64,000 nt of DNA from Madurella fahalii (Eukaryota > Ascomycota > Sordariomycetes > Sordariales). Under the pieces are notes generated by a model. It had not been told where the DNA came from and ran no database searches. It saw nothing but the letters and a program-made list of their open reading frames with translations. Positions 19,562 to 30,317 of this stretch are shown piece after piece. Both the position numbers and the translations under genes were made by a program. The number at the start of each line of letters is the position of its first letter. Positions within the stretch are counted from its first letter, which is position 1. Location: positions 496,001 to 560,000 of the forward strand of contig CM056878.1 in NCBI GenBank assembly GCA_029876055.1, in the 5' to 3' direction.

Positions 19562-21622
19562 TATCCCTAATAGAGTCTCTGTTTTTATATCGATTACCGT
19601 AAGCTGAACGCGATGACGAAGAAGGACCAGTACTCCCTACCCTTGATCGATGAGACATTAACCCGGATCGCCTAGGCGAAGGTCTTTACTAAGATCGATA
19701 TCCGATAGGCCTTCTATCGGATCTGAATCGCCCCCGAATTAGAGGACTTGATAATGTCAAAAGGGTCAGGAAGCTGGATCCTGGATCTGCAAAACACGAA
19801 CCCGGATCAGTGTGATCCGGATTAGTGTGACTCGGATAAGTGTGATCCGATCTCTCGGAGACCCGTCAACCCGGGTCTCCGTGGTCCAGGAAGTTGGGAA
19901 TAAGAAGGAAGTTCACCTCCGTTAGACAAAGAGGAAAACAAGACATCCTAAATTTCCATCCTCAATTTTACATCTGAATTCCATCCCAAATTTAACTCCG
20001 AACGTTCAGAGGTGCTGTGCATCCGACAGATAACCTTCCAGACCCGATATGGAGTATATAAGTTCAAGGTGATACCCTTCGGATTGACTAATAATCTGGT
20101 AACTTTCCAGTGATTTATTAACAATATGCTAATAGGATACCTCGATGACTTCTGTAGTGTATATATCGACGATATCCTAATCTTCTCGGCTATACAAGAA
20201 GAGCATGAGGTTTATATTTGCTGCGTGCTAGAACGGCTCTGCGAGGTGGGCCTATAGGCCGACCTGACGAAATGCGAATTCTATATGACAGAGACGCAAT
20301 TCCTAGGCTTTATTATTGGTACTAGCAGTATTCGACTAGACCCAAAGAAGCTAGACGCGGTGTGCCTCTAGTAGAACCTAATTATAGTTAAGGAGATGCA
20401 ATCCTTCCTAGGGTTCTGCAACTTCTACCGGCAATTCGTACGTGAATACGGGCGGATCGCCTGCCGCCTGACCAACTTGACTAAGAAAGATACCCCGTTT
20501 GTTTGGACCAACGATTGCTAATATACGTTTAAGGAACTAAAGAAGCGCCTCCTTGGGGGGCCAGTTCTAGCCTACTTCTAGTATAGCCGATCAACCTGTA
20601 TAGAAACTGATGCTTCCTAAGGCGTAGTTGCTAGAGTGCTCTCCCAGATGCAGGATAACGGCTAATAGCACCTAGTTACCTACTATTCGGAGGCGATGCA
20701 CAGCGCTGAGCTCAACTACCACATCTACAACAAGGAAGTCCTGGCAGTAATCCGAGCTCTATAGTGCTGGAGGACGGAGCTAATCGGTTTGCAGGGCATA
20801 GAGCCCTTCCTGATTATCTCCGACCACGAGGCGCTAAAGTATTTCAGTACAAAGAGGCTGCTGAATATCCGGCAGGCGGGTTGGGCCAAGCTATTGTTAT
20901 AATACAACTTCTATATTATTTACCGACTAGATAGCGAAAACACGGCCGTTGACACCCTCTTCCGCAAGTTAGAGGATACAGTTACATAGAAGGTAAAGCG
21001 GGAAGTATACCGTACGATGCAGATTTTTGCCCTAGTACGGGCCGAAGACCAGGCGAAATAGGGCCGGGCGGTGGCCACGATTATGGCTCTCGATGAGGGT
21101 ACTGCTCCCGCTAAAGGCTCTGGTTTCCAGTTGTCGACGAACTCTTGGAAGCCAACTATACTGCGCCTAAATTGGAAGAATGGTATAGGCGAGCGCGTAC
21201 GGGTAACCCCGAGTTCACCCTCTTTGATAACCGGTTACTGCTGTACGGCGGTAGACTGGTGGTGCCGGCGACCGGATACCTACGGACCTGCGTTATCTAG
21301 GAGACTCATTCCCGACTGGTCACGGCGTACCCTGGTTCCAAGAAGATAAGGGAGCTGGTAGCTGCCCGGTATTGGTAGCCGAGGATGAGTAGCGATGTTG
21401 GCGTTTTCGTAGCTAACTGTATGCTATGCCGATCTTTGAAGTACCCGCGTGACAAGACCCCTAGGCTACTACGACCGATACCCCCGCCGTAGCAGTTATA
21501 GTAGTGCCTGTGGTAGACTTTGATGAGTTGCCTCCTGATCGCTATGGATTCGATAACGCTCTGGTGATGATCGACCTGTTGTCAAAGGCGTTATAGACTG
21601 TCCCCTGTAGGAGGGGTGCTAC
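19562..21622 (+). pseudogene. Gypsy-3: decayed pol (RT, RNase H, integrase part)
   Basis: The RT starts with FYIDYRKLNAMTKKDQYSLP and FTKIDIR. It is interrupted at 19755-20028 by a solo LTR, and continues TFQTRYGVYKFKVIPFGLTN and VYIDDILIFS (YIDD box). RNase H follows (ETDAS, then NYHIYNKEVLAVIRALQCW). The stretch 20950-21600 is a poorly preserved pol remainder with stops. Gag, protease and the 5' LTR were not found. A purine-rich tract precedes a 3' LTR at 21623. The 92-codon open piece at 21071-21349 is probably accidental. Confidence 0.75.
19755..20028 (+). repeat. Solo LTR, family S, inserted in the gypsy-3 RT
   Basis: A 274-bp sequence starting TGTCAAAAGG and ending CATCCGACA with perfect 5-bp duplications GATAA at 19750-19754 and 20029-20033. 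It matches 21906-22180 closely (two to three percent differences plus small indels by eye). No internal region is present, so it is a recombined solo LTR. Confidence 0.92.
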
Positions 21623-21900
21623 TGTCGGAAACACGGCACCTCTGAATCTTGGGAAATGACAGTTTAGGATTTTTATGTGTCTTGTCTTGATTGTGTTGAT
21701 TGTCCCTGTGTTCTCATTGTCTGTCCCGTCTATCTTTGCTGGAGAGTTTGCTCCTTTTATAGACGAGATACGCGTACAGGATGACGTCCGTACAGTGGCG
21801 CAGTTAGCTGCCAGTCTTCCTTAGCTCAATAGAGTACATGGGTTTGGCTCCCACACTAGATCCTGTGATCCTGATCCTTTGGCACATGATCCTTTTGACA
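21623..21900 (+). repeat. 3' LTR of gypsy-3
   Basis: It begins TGTCGGAAACACGG directly after a purine-rich tract (GTAGGAGGGGTG) and ends CCTTTTGACA, a TGTC/GACA terminal inverted repeat. The next five bases, GTGCA, are shared with the duplication of the adjacent solo LTR. No partner 5' LTR was found in the window. Confidence 0.65.
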
Positions 21901-21905
21901 GTGCA

Positions 21906-22180
21906 TGTTAAAAGGGTCAAGAAGCTGGATCCTGGATCTGCAAAACACGAACCCGGATTAGTGTGATCCGGATTAGTGCGACTCGGATAAGTGTGATCCG
22001 ATCTCTCGGAGACCCGTTAACCCGGGTCTCCGTGGTCCAGGAAATTGGGAATAAGAAGGAAGCTCACCTCCGTTAGACAAGGAAGAAAACAAGACATCCT
22101 CAATTTTCCATCCTCAATTTACATCTGAATTTCTATCCCAAATTTAACTCCGAACGTTCAGAGGTGCTGTGCATCCGACA
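21906..22180 (+). repeat. Second solo LTR of family S
   Basis: 275 bp, from TGTTAAAAGG to CATCCGACA, with a perfect duplication GTGCA at 21901-21905 and 22181-22185. The different TSD from the copy at 19755 shows that the two copies are independent insertions rather than the two ends of one element. Confidence 0.92.
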
Positions 22181-22183
22181 GTG

Positions 22184-22311
22184 CAAAGGGGTCTCGTACG
22201 AAGATTCGTTGTGGCGTGTGCGGCAAGCCTGGCCATAATGCACACACGTGCAAGAAGGCTGCAGAATCGTCTGATTCATCTGTTTCTGATTCAGTTATTG
22301 TTATTTCCTAG
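22184..22311 (+). pseudogene. C-terminal scrap of a pogo/Fot-type transposase
   Basis: About 42 codons end at TAG 22309. They include a CCHC-like knuckle RCGVCGKPGHNAHTC and a Ser/Asp-rich tail (ESSDSSVSDS). Fungal pogo/Fot transposases often end this way. The upstream DDE domain is absent, because gypsy-3 and a solo LTR lie immediately 5'. Downstream subterminal repeats (22335-22457) would fit the element's right end. A gag knuckle is an alternative reading. Confidence 0.5.
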
Positions 22312-22399
22312 TGTTGTGGTTGTGTAATTGAGGATAGCTGTGAGGGGGTGATAGAAAATTTACGACTCGCTTGTTTTTACGGCTCGCTTATCACGCACG

Positions 22400-22450
22400 T
22401 TATATGGGACTTTCGCTTATATGGGACTTTCGCTTATATGGGACTTTCGC
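22400..22450 (+). repeat. Three tandem copies of a 17-bp unit
   Basis: The unit TTATATGGGACTTTCGC is repeated three times exactly, preceded by CGCTTGTTTTTACGGCTCGCTTATC. It is probably the subterminal region of the pogo-type element whose transposase tail lies just upstream. Confidence 0.8.
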
Positions 22451-24926
22451 TTATAAACCACGTTACTTATGGAGCTCGGCTCCTGACCGCCGAGCTTAGT
22501 CTCTATATAAGAGACTACAGGACTTGCAAAATTGTCCGGGTAGTGAGATAGCTGATTTGGCTGTAAAACAGGGGTCTGCCTTAACTAATTGTTAGTATTT
22601 TACAGCCAAAAAAGCTGTTAACAGTTATCAAAATTCGTGCACAGAGCTGTTATAAATTCTCATTGGGCCAAAAAGTCTTGGCCGCTGATCACTTACGGGC
22701 CCGTATCCAATTTTACGGTGCCTGTTCCTCCCGTTTTTCCATCTCTGAACTCTCCTGATTCCGCAGTTCTTCAAAATGCCTCCACGTCGTCGTCAACGTG
22801 CCTCCCAAGATCAATTTTGCAGCAGCTGTCGCGAATACCGCTCTCTTACAGACTTTCGAACTCGCCCGAATGGTGCCCCGTATGCAACATGTATACGTTG
22901 TTCCACTTCCCGTACAGCGTCGCGCCGTCGAGCTGCAGCAAACCTTGCAGCACCTGCAGAAGCGGCTGTAACGTTACCTACACGACGCCTTGCTATAGGT
23001 GAACCTCTCGGTTGGCTTCCTTTGACGGGTGTTGAATCTGTTACAGCTCATGATCTAGGCTCTCTCACAGTCGAATGTACTGAATGCGGTGCTTTACACT
23101 GGTTGGATGAGCGTCTTACGGTACGTGTTGCTCCTCTGTTCTGTTAAATATACTAATGGACCTATAGAACTCAAGACCTGCAAACCCAAAATTCGGATCC
23201 TGTTGTTTGCAAGGCGATGTTACCTTTCCTCCTTGGCAGCCGTTGCCTCCTTTTCTCCTCCGCCTGTTAACCGATAACGGGTCCCGCGCATCAATCTTTC
23301 GAGACAACTTACGGCGGTATAATAATGCCTTTGCTTTCACTTCCATCTCTGCAAGTCAGACTACACACGGGGTTACGGGTGGCGGCCCAATGGACTACCA
23401 AATCCATGGTACCCTGTATCATCTCCAGGGCCCGCTTGAACCTATCCCAGGTCAACCCCCGCAATTTGCCCAACTCTACTTCTTTGACCCGCAAATAGCT
23501 ACTGCATATCGTCTGGGCCGTAGTGCGGACCTTGACCCTACTTTTCTCTCTGAGTTTACAGAGTTCTTACATGCCAACAACCCCTTTGTTTCTTACTACC
23601 TCACTGCACTTGAGCGTTTTATAGCGATTCCTGGCCCTCTACGGGTGTCGTTGAACCCGCAAATGACCCTTATTGTTCAAGAGGGAGCAGATCTACGTCG
23701 AGAAAATCTCCCTGTTGCGGACGATATAGCTGCTCTCATCCCAGATGAGTATGCTGGGAGTGGTTTTCGGGATATCGTTTTGGCCCAACGTGGGTCTAAC
23801 GGGGCTGTAAGAGGGTGGTCCCAGATCCATCCTCATTCAGCTGCATATCTCCCGTTAGCGTACCCGTTAATGTTCCCACGAGGTGATTTTGGTTACCGAT
23901 GGGGGTTACCTTTACGGGATTACCGAGAACGCGGGCGTGTGAAGAAAACCCTTGATTGGGGAGCGTGGTGTAGATACATTTTACACACCCGTTGTGGTCA
24001 AAGTCAGACCCCTTTTCTTTTCCGGCGGCTGTTCCAGCAGTTCTTAGTGGACTTATGGGCTATAAGCGACCAGGCAAAGTTGCTATGGCTTAGCCATTAC
24101 TAGCGAGAGCTGAGAGCTGATTTATACCGGGGTGTGTAAGACTAGCTTCGAGACGGCGATGGCGATCCTATACAGCTTGGTCAGCATGTTATTTTACCTG
24201 CTACCTACGTTGGCGGAGCCCGCTTTATTGCACAATGCTACCAGGATTCGATGGCAATTGTCCGTAAACTTGGGTATCCTACTTTCTTTATTACTGTTAC
24301 TGCAAACCCTTACTGGCCTGAGATCCAGCGGGAACTTCTTATAGGCTAGAGTGCTTCTGACCGCCCTGACATTGTTGGCCGTATCTTCGAGTTGAAGTGC
24401 CAGTCTATCTTGCGGGAGCTGAAAGGCGGGCTGTTAGGAACTTTTGTAAGTACAGTCTGGACTGTAGAATACCAGAAGCGCGGTCTACCTCACCGCTATA
24501 TCCTTCTTTTCCTTACCCCTGAAGACTCCCGCTGTTATCTAGACCTTGCAAATATTAACCGTGTTATCAGAGCTGAGATTTCTATAGTGGCTGAGGATCC
24601 TGATGGTGTTCTACGGGCGATTGTTATGAATAATATGGTTCATGGCCCCTGTGGAACTGACAATCCTAACTCGCCCTGTATGATTCGGAACCCGCAAACT
24701 GGGATTTCGAGCTGCTCAAAGCGGTTCCCAAAGACATTTACAGAGGAGACTATGGTATCGGAAGATGGATATCCCCTTTATAGGCGCCGGGATAATGGCC
24801 AGGTTGCAGTTCGTAAGATTAATGGCCGGGAGATTCAGCTTGATAACCGTTGGGTAGTTCCCTACAGCCCGTACCTCTCCCGTAAATACACTGCTTATAT
24901 CAATATTGAGATCTGTGCCTCTGTAA

Positions 24927-25177
24927 TGTAACGAGAGTCTCCAGACGAAGGTCAGGAGGACCCGCCGAATGATGCTGGATGATGTCACGATACAGGATAG
25001 ATAAGAACCCCGTGAGGGAACTCTCTCACGCGGGGCACTTCTGATCCGCAAGGATCAGTCTCTGTGTAATTGATAGGAGGCTGTTCACCAAGATATCGCC
25101 CGCTGGTCCAGGTCTTTTCGGTATCAAGACATCGTGGTCCATCTCCCTCAACGTGTTCCCAGAACAACCCCTTTACA
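24927..25177 (+). repeat. Solo LTR of the gypsy-1 family inside the Helitron
   Basis: 251 bp from TGTAACGAG to CCTTTACA with perfect TSD TGTAA at 24922-24926 and 25178-25182. It matches the gypsy-1 3' LTR at 14934-15184 and is less mutated. The inverted Helitron copy has the uninterrupted target at this place, which confirms the insertion boundaries. Confidence 0.95.
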
Positions 25178-26157
25178 TGTAAAGGCTATCAAGTATATAT
25201 ATAAGTATATATATAAAGGCACTGACCAGGCTACGGTTAATATCTCTCCTGCTGAGCAGCTTGATGAGGTCCGTACGTACTTACAGTACCGCTACATTAG
25301 TCCTGCGGAGGCTGTAGTCCGGCTATTCGAGTTCTATACCCACGAAGAATACCCTCCTGTTATTCGTCTTCCTGTCCACCTTGAGGGTGAATAAGCTATT
25401 TTTTTTCAAGCGAATGCTATAGCTGAGGAGGTTGCAGTAGCTGCAGAGAGCCGTCAGACCGAGTTAATAGGGTTCTTTGCATATAATGCTATATATAGCA
25501 GTTCCCGTAACTTGCTATATATCGATTTCCCTACCCAATATATATGGGATAAGGAGAATCGAGTTTGGAAAACCCGTTAGCGAGGTACCTGCATTGCCCG
25601 TATGCAGTATATCCCTCCTACTTCAGGGGAGCGATATTTCCTACAGGTTCTGCTTTGCAATATTCCTGGCCTATAGTCTTTTAAGCATTTACGGACTATT
25701 AATAGCCGTATTTATTCTACTTTTCAGGCTACTTGCTTAGCTGCTGGGTTACTTAACTCTGACCAGCAGTGGGTAGACTGCTTCCAGGAGGCCTGTACTT
25801 GGCAGAGTAGCCAAGCTTTACGACATCTGTTTGTTATCTGCCTACTTACTGGGGATATAGCAGACCCGTTAAATCTATAGTCCCAGTTTCAAGACTCTCT
25901 TTATAATAACCTCCTGCTACGTGTTACTCGGTTTGCAAATGTTCCGTAAGATTTATAGGACCCCCATCTTAATTACAGGTTATTTTTACTTTACGAGTTG
26001 TTTACGGAGTTTAGGAAGACCTTATAGAACTTTAATCTCCCTGATTTTCAATACGAGTGGTAGTCTACTAATAGGAATCGCCTCTTAGCCTTCGAGCTTT
26101 CTTATAGCCCTGAACAGTAATACTCTATATTTACAGATATCCGCTCGAAGCTGAATC

Positions 26158-26372
26158 TGTCAGGTGCAGGAGAGTGTCAGGTGCAGGCGGGGCACTGCCA
26201 GGGTCAGGGGCCTATAAATTACCGGCTTCGCCGGAAGTTTTGGAACGTTCAGAGTTCAACACTGTCACCTACCACCTCCTTAGAAGCGATAGCTGCGCAG
26301 ACGCCGCTCCTTCAATGCGAATCATCCTTTCACTCTCCTTTTCTCACAGCAATCCCAATTTTCGATCTGACA
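26158..26372 (+). repeat. 5' LTR of the non-autonomous element
   Basis: 215 bp with a TATA element TATAAAT at 26213-26219. AGAGTTCAAC at 26251-26260, 38 bases downstream, is exactly complementary to the PBS GTTGAACTCT (26374-26383), again the self-priming arrangement. A short CCGGCTTCGCCGG hairpin lies between them. Confidence 0.93.
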
Positions 26373-26855
26373 CGTTGAACTCTCTACCCTTAGGGCGGGG
26401 GACCGTTAGGAGATTCGCCGAAGGAGCGTACAGCTTACGAACAGCGACTCCCTAGCTCAGAAGCTATCGCAGACGCTATACAGCACAGTCCCTGCAACTG
26501 TTCTTCGCTTCTACTGCCTCTAGCACTACGATCTTCGCTTCTCCTAAGCACCTCAGTTGCAGCGAGCGAGGAAGTTAAACCACTTCGAAGATTCGGCTAG
26601 CCTACTGAGTGTCAAGATGACGTTATTCGCAAAGTTCAGCTACCAAGCTACGCAGCTACCCCGCACGCGCTAGGACCACGCAAAAATGCAAGAGAAGAAA
26701 GATGACGTAATGTAAGAAGCAGTTCCTTCAATCGTCGAGTGACGTACTATTTAGTCAGGCCTGACTACTTTCTGTTTCGATTGTCCAAGTGCTTGCAACA
26801 GGGCAGTATACTGCCTATGATTAGCTTACGTCTAGGAGCTACGTTATCGCTGCTT

Positions 26856-27050
26856 AAGAGCCGCGAGAAGTCCTGTGTAGGAGGGAGCCCCTCTACTAGG
26901 CAATTGGTTTTGCTGCTTGAGAGCCGCAAGAAGTCCTGTGCAGGAGGGAGCCCCTCTGCTAGGCAGGATTGAGTTCGCTGCTTGAGAGCTGCGAGAAATC
27001 CTTGAGAGCTGCAAGAAGTCCTATAGAGGGAGACCCTCTATTAGGCAAGA
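26856..27050 (+). repeat. Tandem repeat block A in the non-autonomous element
   Basis: About two and a half copies of a roughly 75-bp unit beginning GCTGCTTGAGAGCCGCAAGAAG and containing AGGAGGGAGCCCCTCT. It has no coding potential that looks real. Confidence 0.7.
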
Positions 27051-27055
27051 TCTGC

Positions 27056-27935
27056 TGGGCCGTTGGGGTAGCTCTAGCGCTTAAAAGGTGCAGCGCTTAA
27101 AAGGCGTTAAAAAGAGCAATCGGTCAACGAGTCTATTGGGTAAGCGTGAGCCCAGCGCTTACCGCCGTCAAGCAACCCTGGAGGAACGAGATAGGGGGCA
27201 GCGAGGGCAACCGGGAGCTCTGCTGTGGAGGAGCGTGGGCGCTACAAAAGAGCGTTTGGGTCCTGAGAGACAACACGTAAGTAGGCCTGCTCTTAAGCAG
27301 TATCTCTATTCGGTAGGCCTGTACGCGGGAGCCAGGGAGGCGCAAGCGCTCGCCTGGAAGGGACCTTTGCCGGGCCGTTGAGGTAGCTCTGGCGCTTGCC
27401 AGGCGCAGCGCTCGGAAGGCGTTATAAAGGAGCAATCAGTCAACGAGCCCATTGGGTAAGTGTAAGCCCAGCACTTACCGCCGTCAGGCAACTTGGGGGA
27501 TACGAGATAGGGGGCAGCGAGGGCAACCGGGAGCTCTGCTGTGGAGGAGCGTGGGCGCTGCAAAAGAGCGTTGATCTTGTACGATAACGCGTGAGTAGGC
27601 CTGCTCTTAAGCAGTATCTCTGTTCGGTGGGCCTGTACGCGGGAGCCAGGGAGGCGCAAGCGCTCGCCTGGAAGGGACCTCTGCCGGGCCGTTAGGGTAG
27701 CTCTAGCGCTTGTCAGGCGCAGCGCTCGGAAGGCGTTATAAAGGAGCAATCGGTCAACGAGCCCATTGGGTAAGCGTGAGTCTAGCGCTTACCGCCGTCA
27801 GGCAGCTCGGGAGGTGCGAGATAAGGGGGTAGCAATACCTAGCCAGTCTGCGGCACGGGAGGGGCAGCGAGGGCAACTAGGAGCTCTGCTGTGGAGGAGC
27901 GTGGGCGCTGCAAAAGAGCGTTGGTCTTCTGAGAC
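27056..27935 (+). repeat. Tandem repeat block B: three ~313-bp units
   Basis: Units begin at about 27056, 27371 and 27684 with GGGCCGTTRRGGTAGCTCT and are highly similar. Each contains GGGCAACCGGGAGCTCTGC and GAGCGTGGGCGCT. Open frames seen on both strands recur with the repeat and are probably accidental. Confidence 0.8.
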
Positions 27936-28014
27936 AACACTGCCTGCAACTGATTTCGCCAGCCAGCAATTCAGAGTACGGGTTCCAGGAGGAACCCTAG
28001 GGAAGGGGAGGTAG

Positions 28015-28440
28015 TCAGTCGGTTCGATTCAGTCTTCGAGAAAGCCAGTCAGTTCGATTCAGTCTTCGAGAAAGTCAGTCAGTTCGATTCAGTCTTCGAG
28101 AAAGTCAGTCGGTTCGATTCAGTCTTCGAGAATTCATTGCAGCTACGGTAACGCAGTCAAAAAAAAACCTTTTACGCAGTTGCAGAGGGCAGTCAGTCAG
28201 TTCGATTCGGTCTTTAAGGGAGAGTCAGTCAGCTCGCTGCAGTCAGCGATTCAGCCTTCGAGAGTCAGTCAGTTCGTTGCAGCTACAGTTACGCAGTCAA
28301 AAAGCACCTTTTACGCAGTTGCGGATGGCAGTCAAGTCAGTTCGATTCGGCCTTCGAGGGAGAGTCAGTCAGCTCGCTGCAGTCAGCGATTCAGCCTTCG
28401 AGTCAGTCAGTTCGTTGCAGCTACGGTCGCGCAGTCAAGG
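28015..28440 (+). repeat. Tandem repeat block C: CAGTCAGTTCGATTCAGTCTTCGAGAAAG-type units
   Basis: Four near-perfect ~33-bp units at 28015-28135 are followed by longer, diverged higher-order copies that include TTGCAGCTACGG and ACGCAGTCAAAAA. The motif GGTTCCAGGAGGAACCC flanks the block on both sides (27980 and 28485). Confidence 0.8.
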
Positions 28441-28518
28441 AGTACCTGTTACGCAGCTAGCTAGTCGAAGAGAGCTCTGTACGGGTTCCAGGAGGAACCC
28501 AAGCAAGGGGGAGTACCT

Positions 28519-28733
28519 TGTCAGGTGCAGGAGAGTGTCAGGTGCAGGCGGGGCACTGCCAGGGTCAGGGGCCTATAAATTACCGGCTTCGCCGGAAGTT
28601 TTGGAACGTTCAGAGTTCAACACTGTCACCTACCACCTCCTTAGAAGCGATAGCTGCGCAGACGCCGCTCCTTCAATGCGAATCATCCTTTCACTCTCCT
28701 TTTCTCACAGCAATCCCAATTTTCGATCTGACA
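28519..28733 (+). repeat. 3' LTR of the non-autonomous element
   Basis: Identical by eye to 26158-26372 and followed by the TSD GAATC. Confidence 0.93.
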
Positions 28734-30317
28734 GAATCTAGGCCAGTCTACTCTATTTAAGGAGATCACTTCTTATATTAACCGGGATCCGCAAACTGCC
28801 TATTACTTTATATAGGGCCCGGGTGGGACTAGAAAGACTTTTCTTTACCGTTATCTCTCTTCGTTTTACAGGTCTTAAGGGCAAGTTGTACTCTATGTTG
28901 CTTCTTCTGGAATTGCGGCCCTACTTCTCGACGGTAGCTGAACTTTATACTCTCGGTTTAAGATACCTGTCGAGGATATTACAGAGTTATCATCTTGCAG
29001 TATCCGTCAAAATATACAATTAGCAGTTCTATTATAGAGAGCTAAGCTTATTATCTAGGACGAGGTTCTAATGCAGTATCGGTTTTGCTTTGAGGCAGTA
29101 GACCGTACTTTATAGGATATTTGCGGCTATAACAGTCTGTTTGGTAGTATTCCTACAATCCTTAGGGGTGACTTTGCTCAAATCCTTCCTGTTATCCGTA
29201 AAGGAAGCCGTGTTCAGATTGTACAGGCTTGCCTTTAGAAGTCTCGGATCTGGCCGCAGTTACGGGTCCGGAAGCTTATAGAGAATATACGGGTTTAAGG
29301 AGCAGATCTAGAAAACAGGGCTTTTGTTCAGTAGCTTCAGGAACTCTCTTACAACCCTAAATTCTATAAATATATAGATCTGTTACCAGTATTCACTCCC
29401 TATTTCTCCTAAGAGGAGTTAATTCAATAGGTCTATCCCTAGGGGCTCCTAGCTCTTACAGCTACTGAATATACTCTTTTTACGGACCGGGCTATTCTAT
29501 ATCCTCGGTTAGTTATAGTTGCAAGTATTAACTCTGCGATCTTATCTACTTTTCCGGGGGAGAGTAGGCGGTATTTCTCTTTAAATACGGTTAACAACCT
29601 GCTAGAGGGTAGTACTGATACTCCCGTTTTATCTCCTAAGTTTCTCTTTTCCCTAGATTTTACTTCTATTCCCCCTCCTATATTAGAGTTGAAGGTTGGT
29701 GTCCCTGTTATTTTACTTCGAAATCTTCACCTTCAAGAGGGGTTGTATAACGGGACCCATTTAGTTATTACACGGTTAGGCCAGTTTGTTCTTAAGGGCC
29801 GAATTCTCTTAGAAGAGTTTGCAGGCCAGTTACAGATAATACCCCGTATTAAACTTTCTTCAAATTATTATAACTTTCCTTATATTATTTCACAGATTTA
29901 ATTTCCTATCCGGCTCTGTTTTACGATATCTATTAATAAAGCACAGGGTCAGTCTTTTTCTTATATTAGGATTGATCTTCGAGAGCCTGTATTTTCTTAC
30001 AGACAGCTTTATATAGCAATATCTCGAGTTACAGCTATTCGTAATATCTCTATTTGTTTTCAGGGTCCGCAAGAGGAGCAGTATAAATTAAAAAATATTG
30101 TATATCCGGAAGTTCTAATAGAATAGTTCTTAAATTCTTATAGTCTTATATTATAAAGGAGGTTGATATATATTATTTACAGTTTTATATTATAAAGGAG
30201 GTAGATATATATCCTTTATAGGTCTCTTATTTATAAAACAAAGAAGAATCTAAGGGTATCTCAAATAATACAATAAATAAAACTATTTTATAGGTCCTAC
30301 TAGTGCTAGTCCTTCGT

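Larger units (their letters stand above)
26158..28733 (+). mobile_element. Non-autonomous LTR retrotransposon (TRIM/LARD-like, 2576 bp)
   Basis: Two 215-bp LTRs, identical by eye (26158-26372 and 28519-28733), start TGTCAGG and end TCTGACA. They are flanked by a perfect duplication GAATC (26153-26157 and 28734-28738). The 2.1-kb interior holds no gag or pol and consists largely of tandem repeats. A PBS (26373-26383) and a purine tract before the 3' LTR (AAGCAAGGGGGAG, 28501-28513) are present. The inverted Helitron copy keeps the empty site. It must borrow proteins in trans. It shares the PBS and following bases with gypsy-2, making that family the likeliest partner. Confidence 0.92.
22776..30126 (+). 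pseudogene. Helitron Rep-helicase transposase, interrupted
   Basis: Exon 1 starts MPPRRRQRASQDQFCSSC, has paired Cys motifs and ends LHWLDERLT. An intron (GTACGT ... CCTATAG, ending 23160) leads to ANPKFGSCCLQGDV and the Helitron_like_N region, open to about 24090. From there TAG codons replace Q. The Rep HUH region near 24490 reads GLPHRYILLFL, so the second catalytic His is Tyr. A solo LTR (24927) and an LTR element (26158) interrupt it. The Pif1-type helicase follows, with Walker A reading GPGGTRKT (third Gly changed to Arg) at ~28818 and Walker B preceded by a stop, then a helicase C-terminal block (INKAQGQSF; YIAISRV) up to about 30126. It normally nicks and unwinds element DNA. This copy is dead. 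Confidence 0.85.

Noticed and set aside
27088..28014. Several 80-150-codon frames in the non-autonomous element
   Set aside because: They recur with the ~313-bp repeat on both strands and share no motif with gag or pol.
28015..28440. Regularly spaced short repeats resembling a CRISPR array
   Set aside because: The organism is a fungus and the units are contiguous tandem repeats without unique spacers, inside an LTR element.
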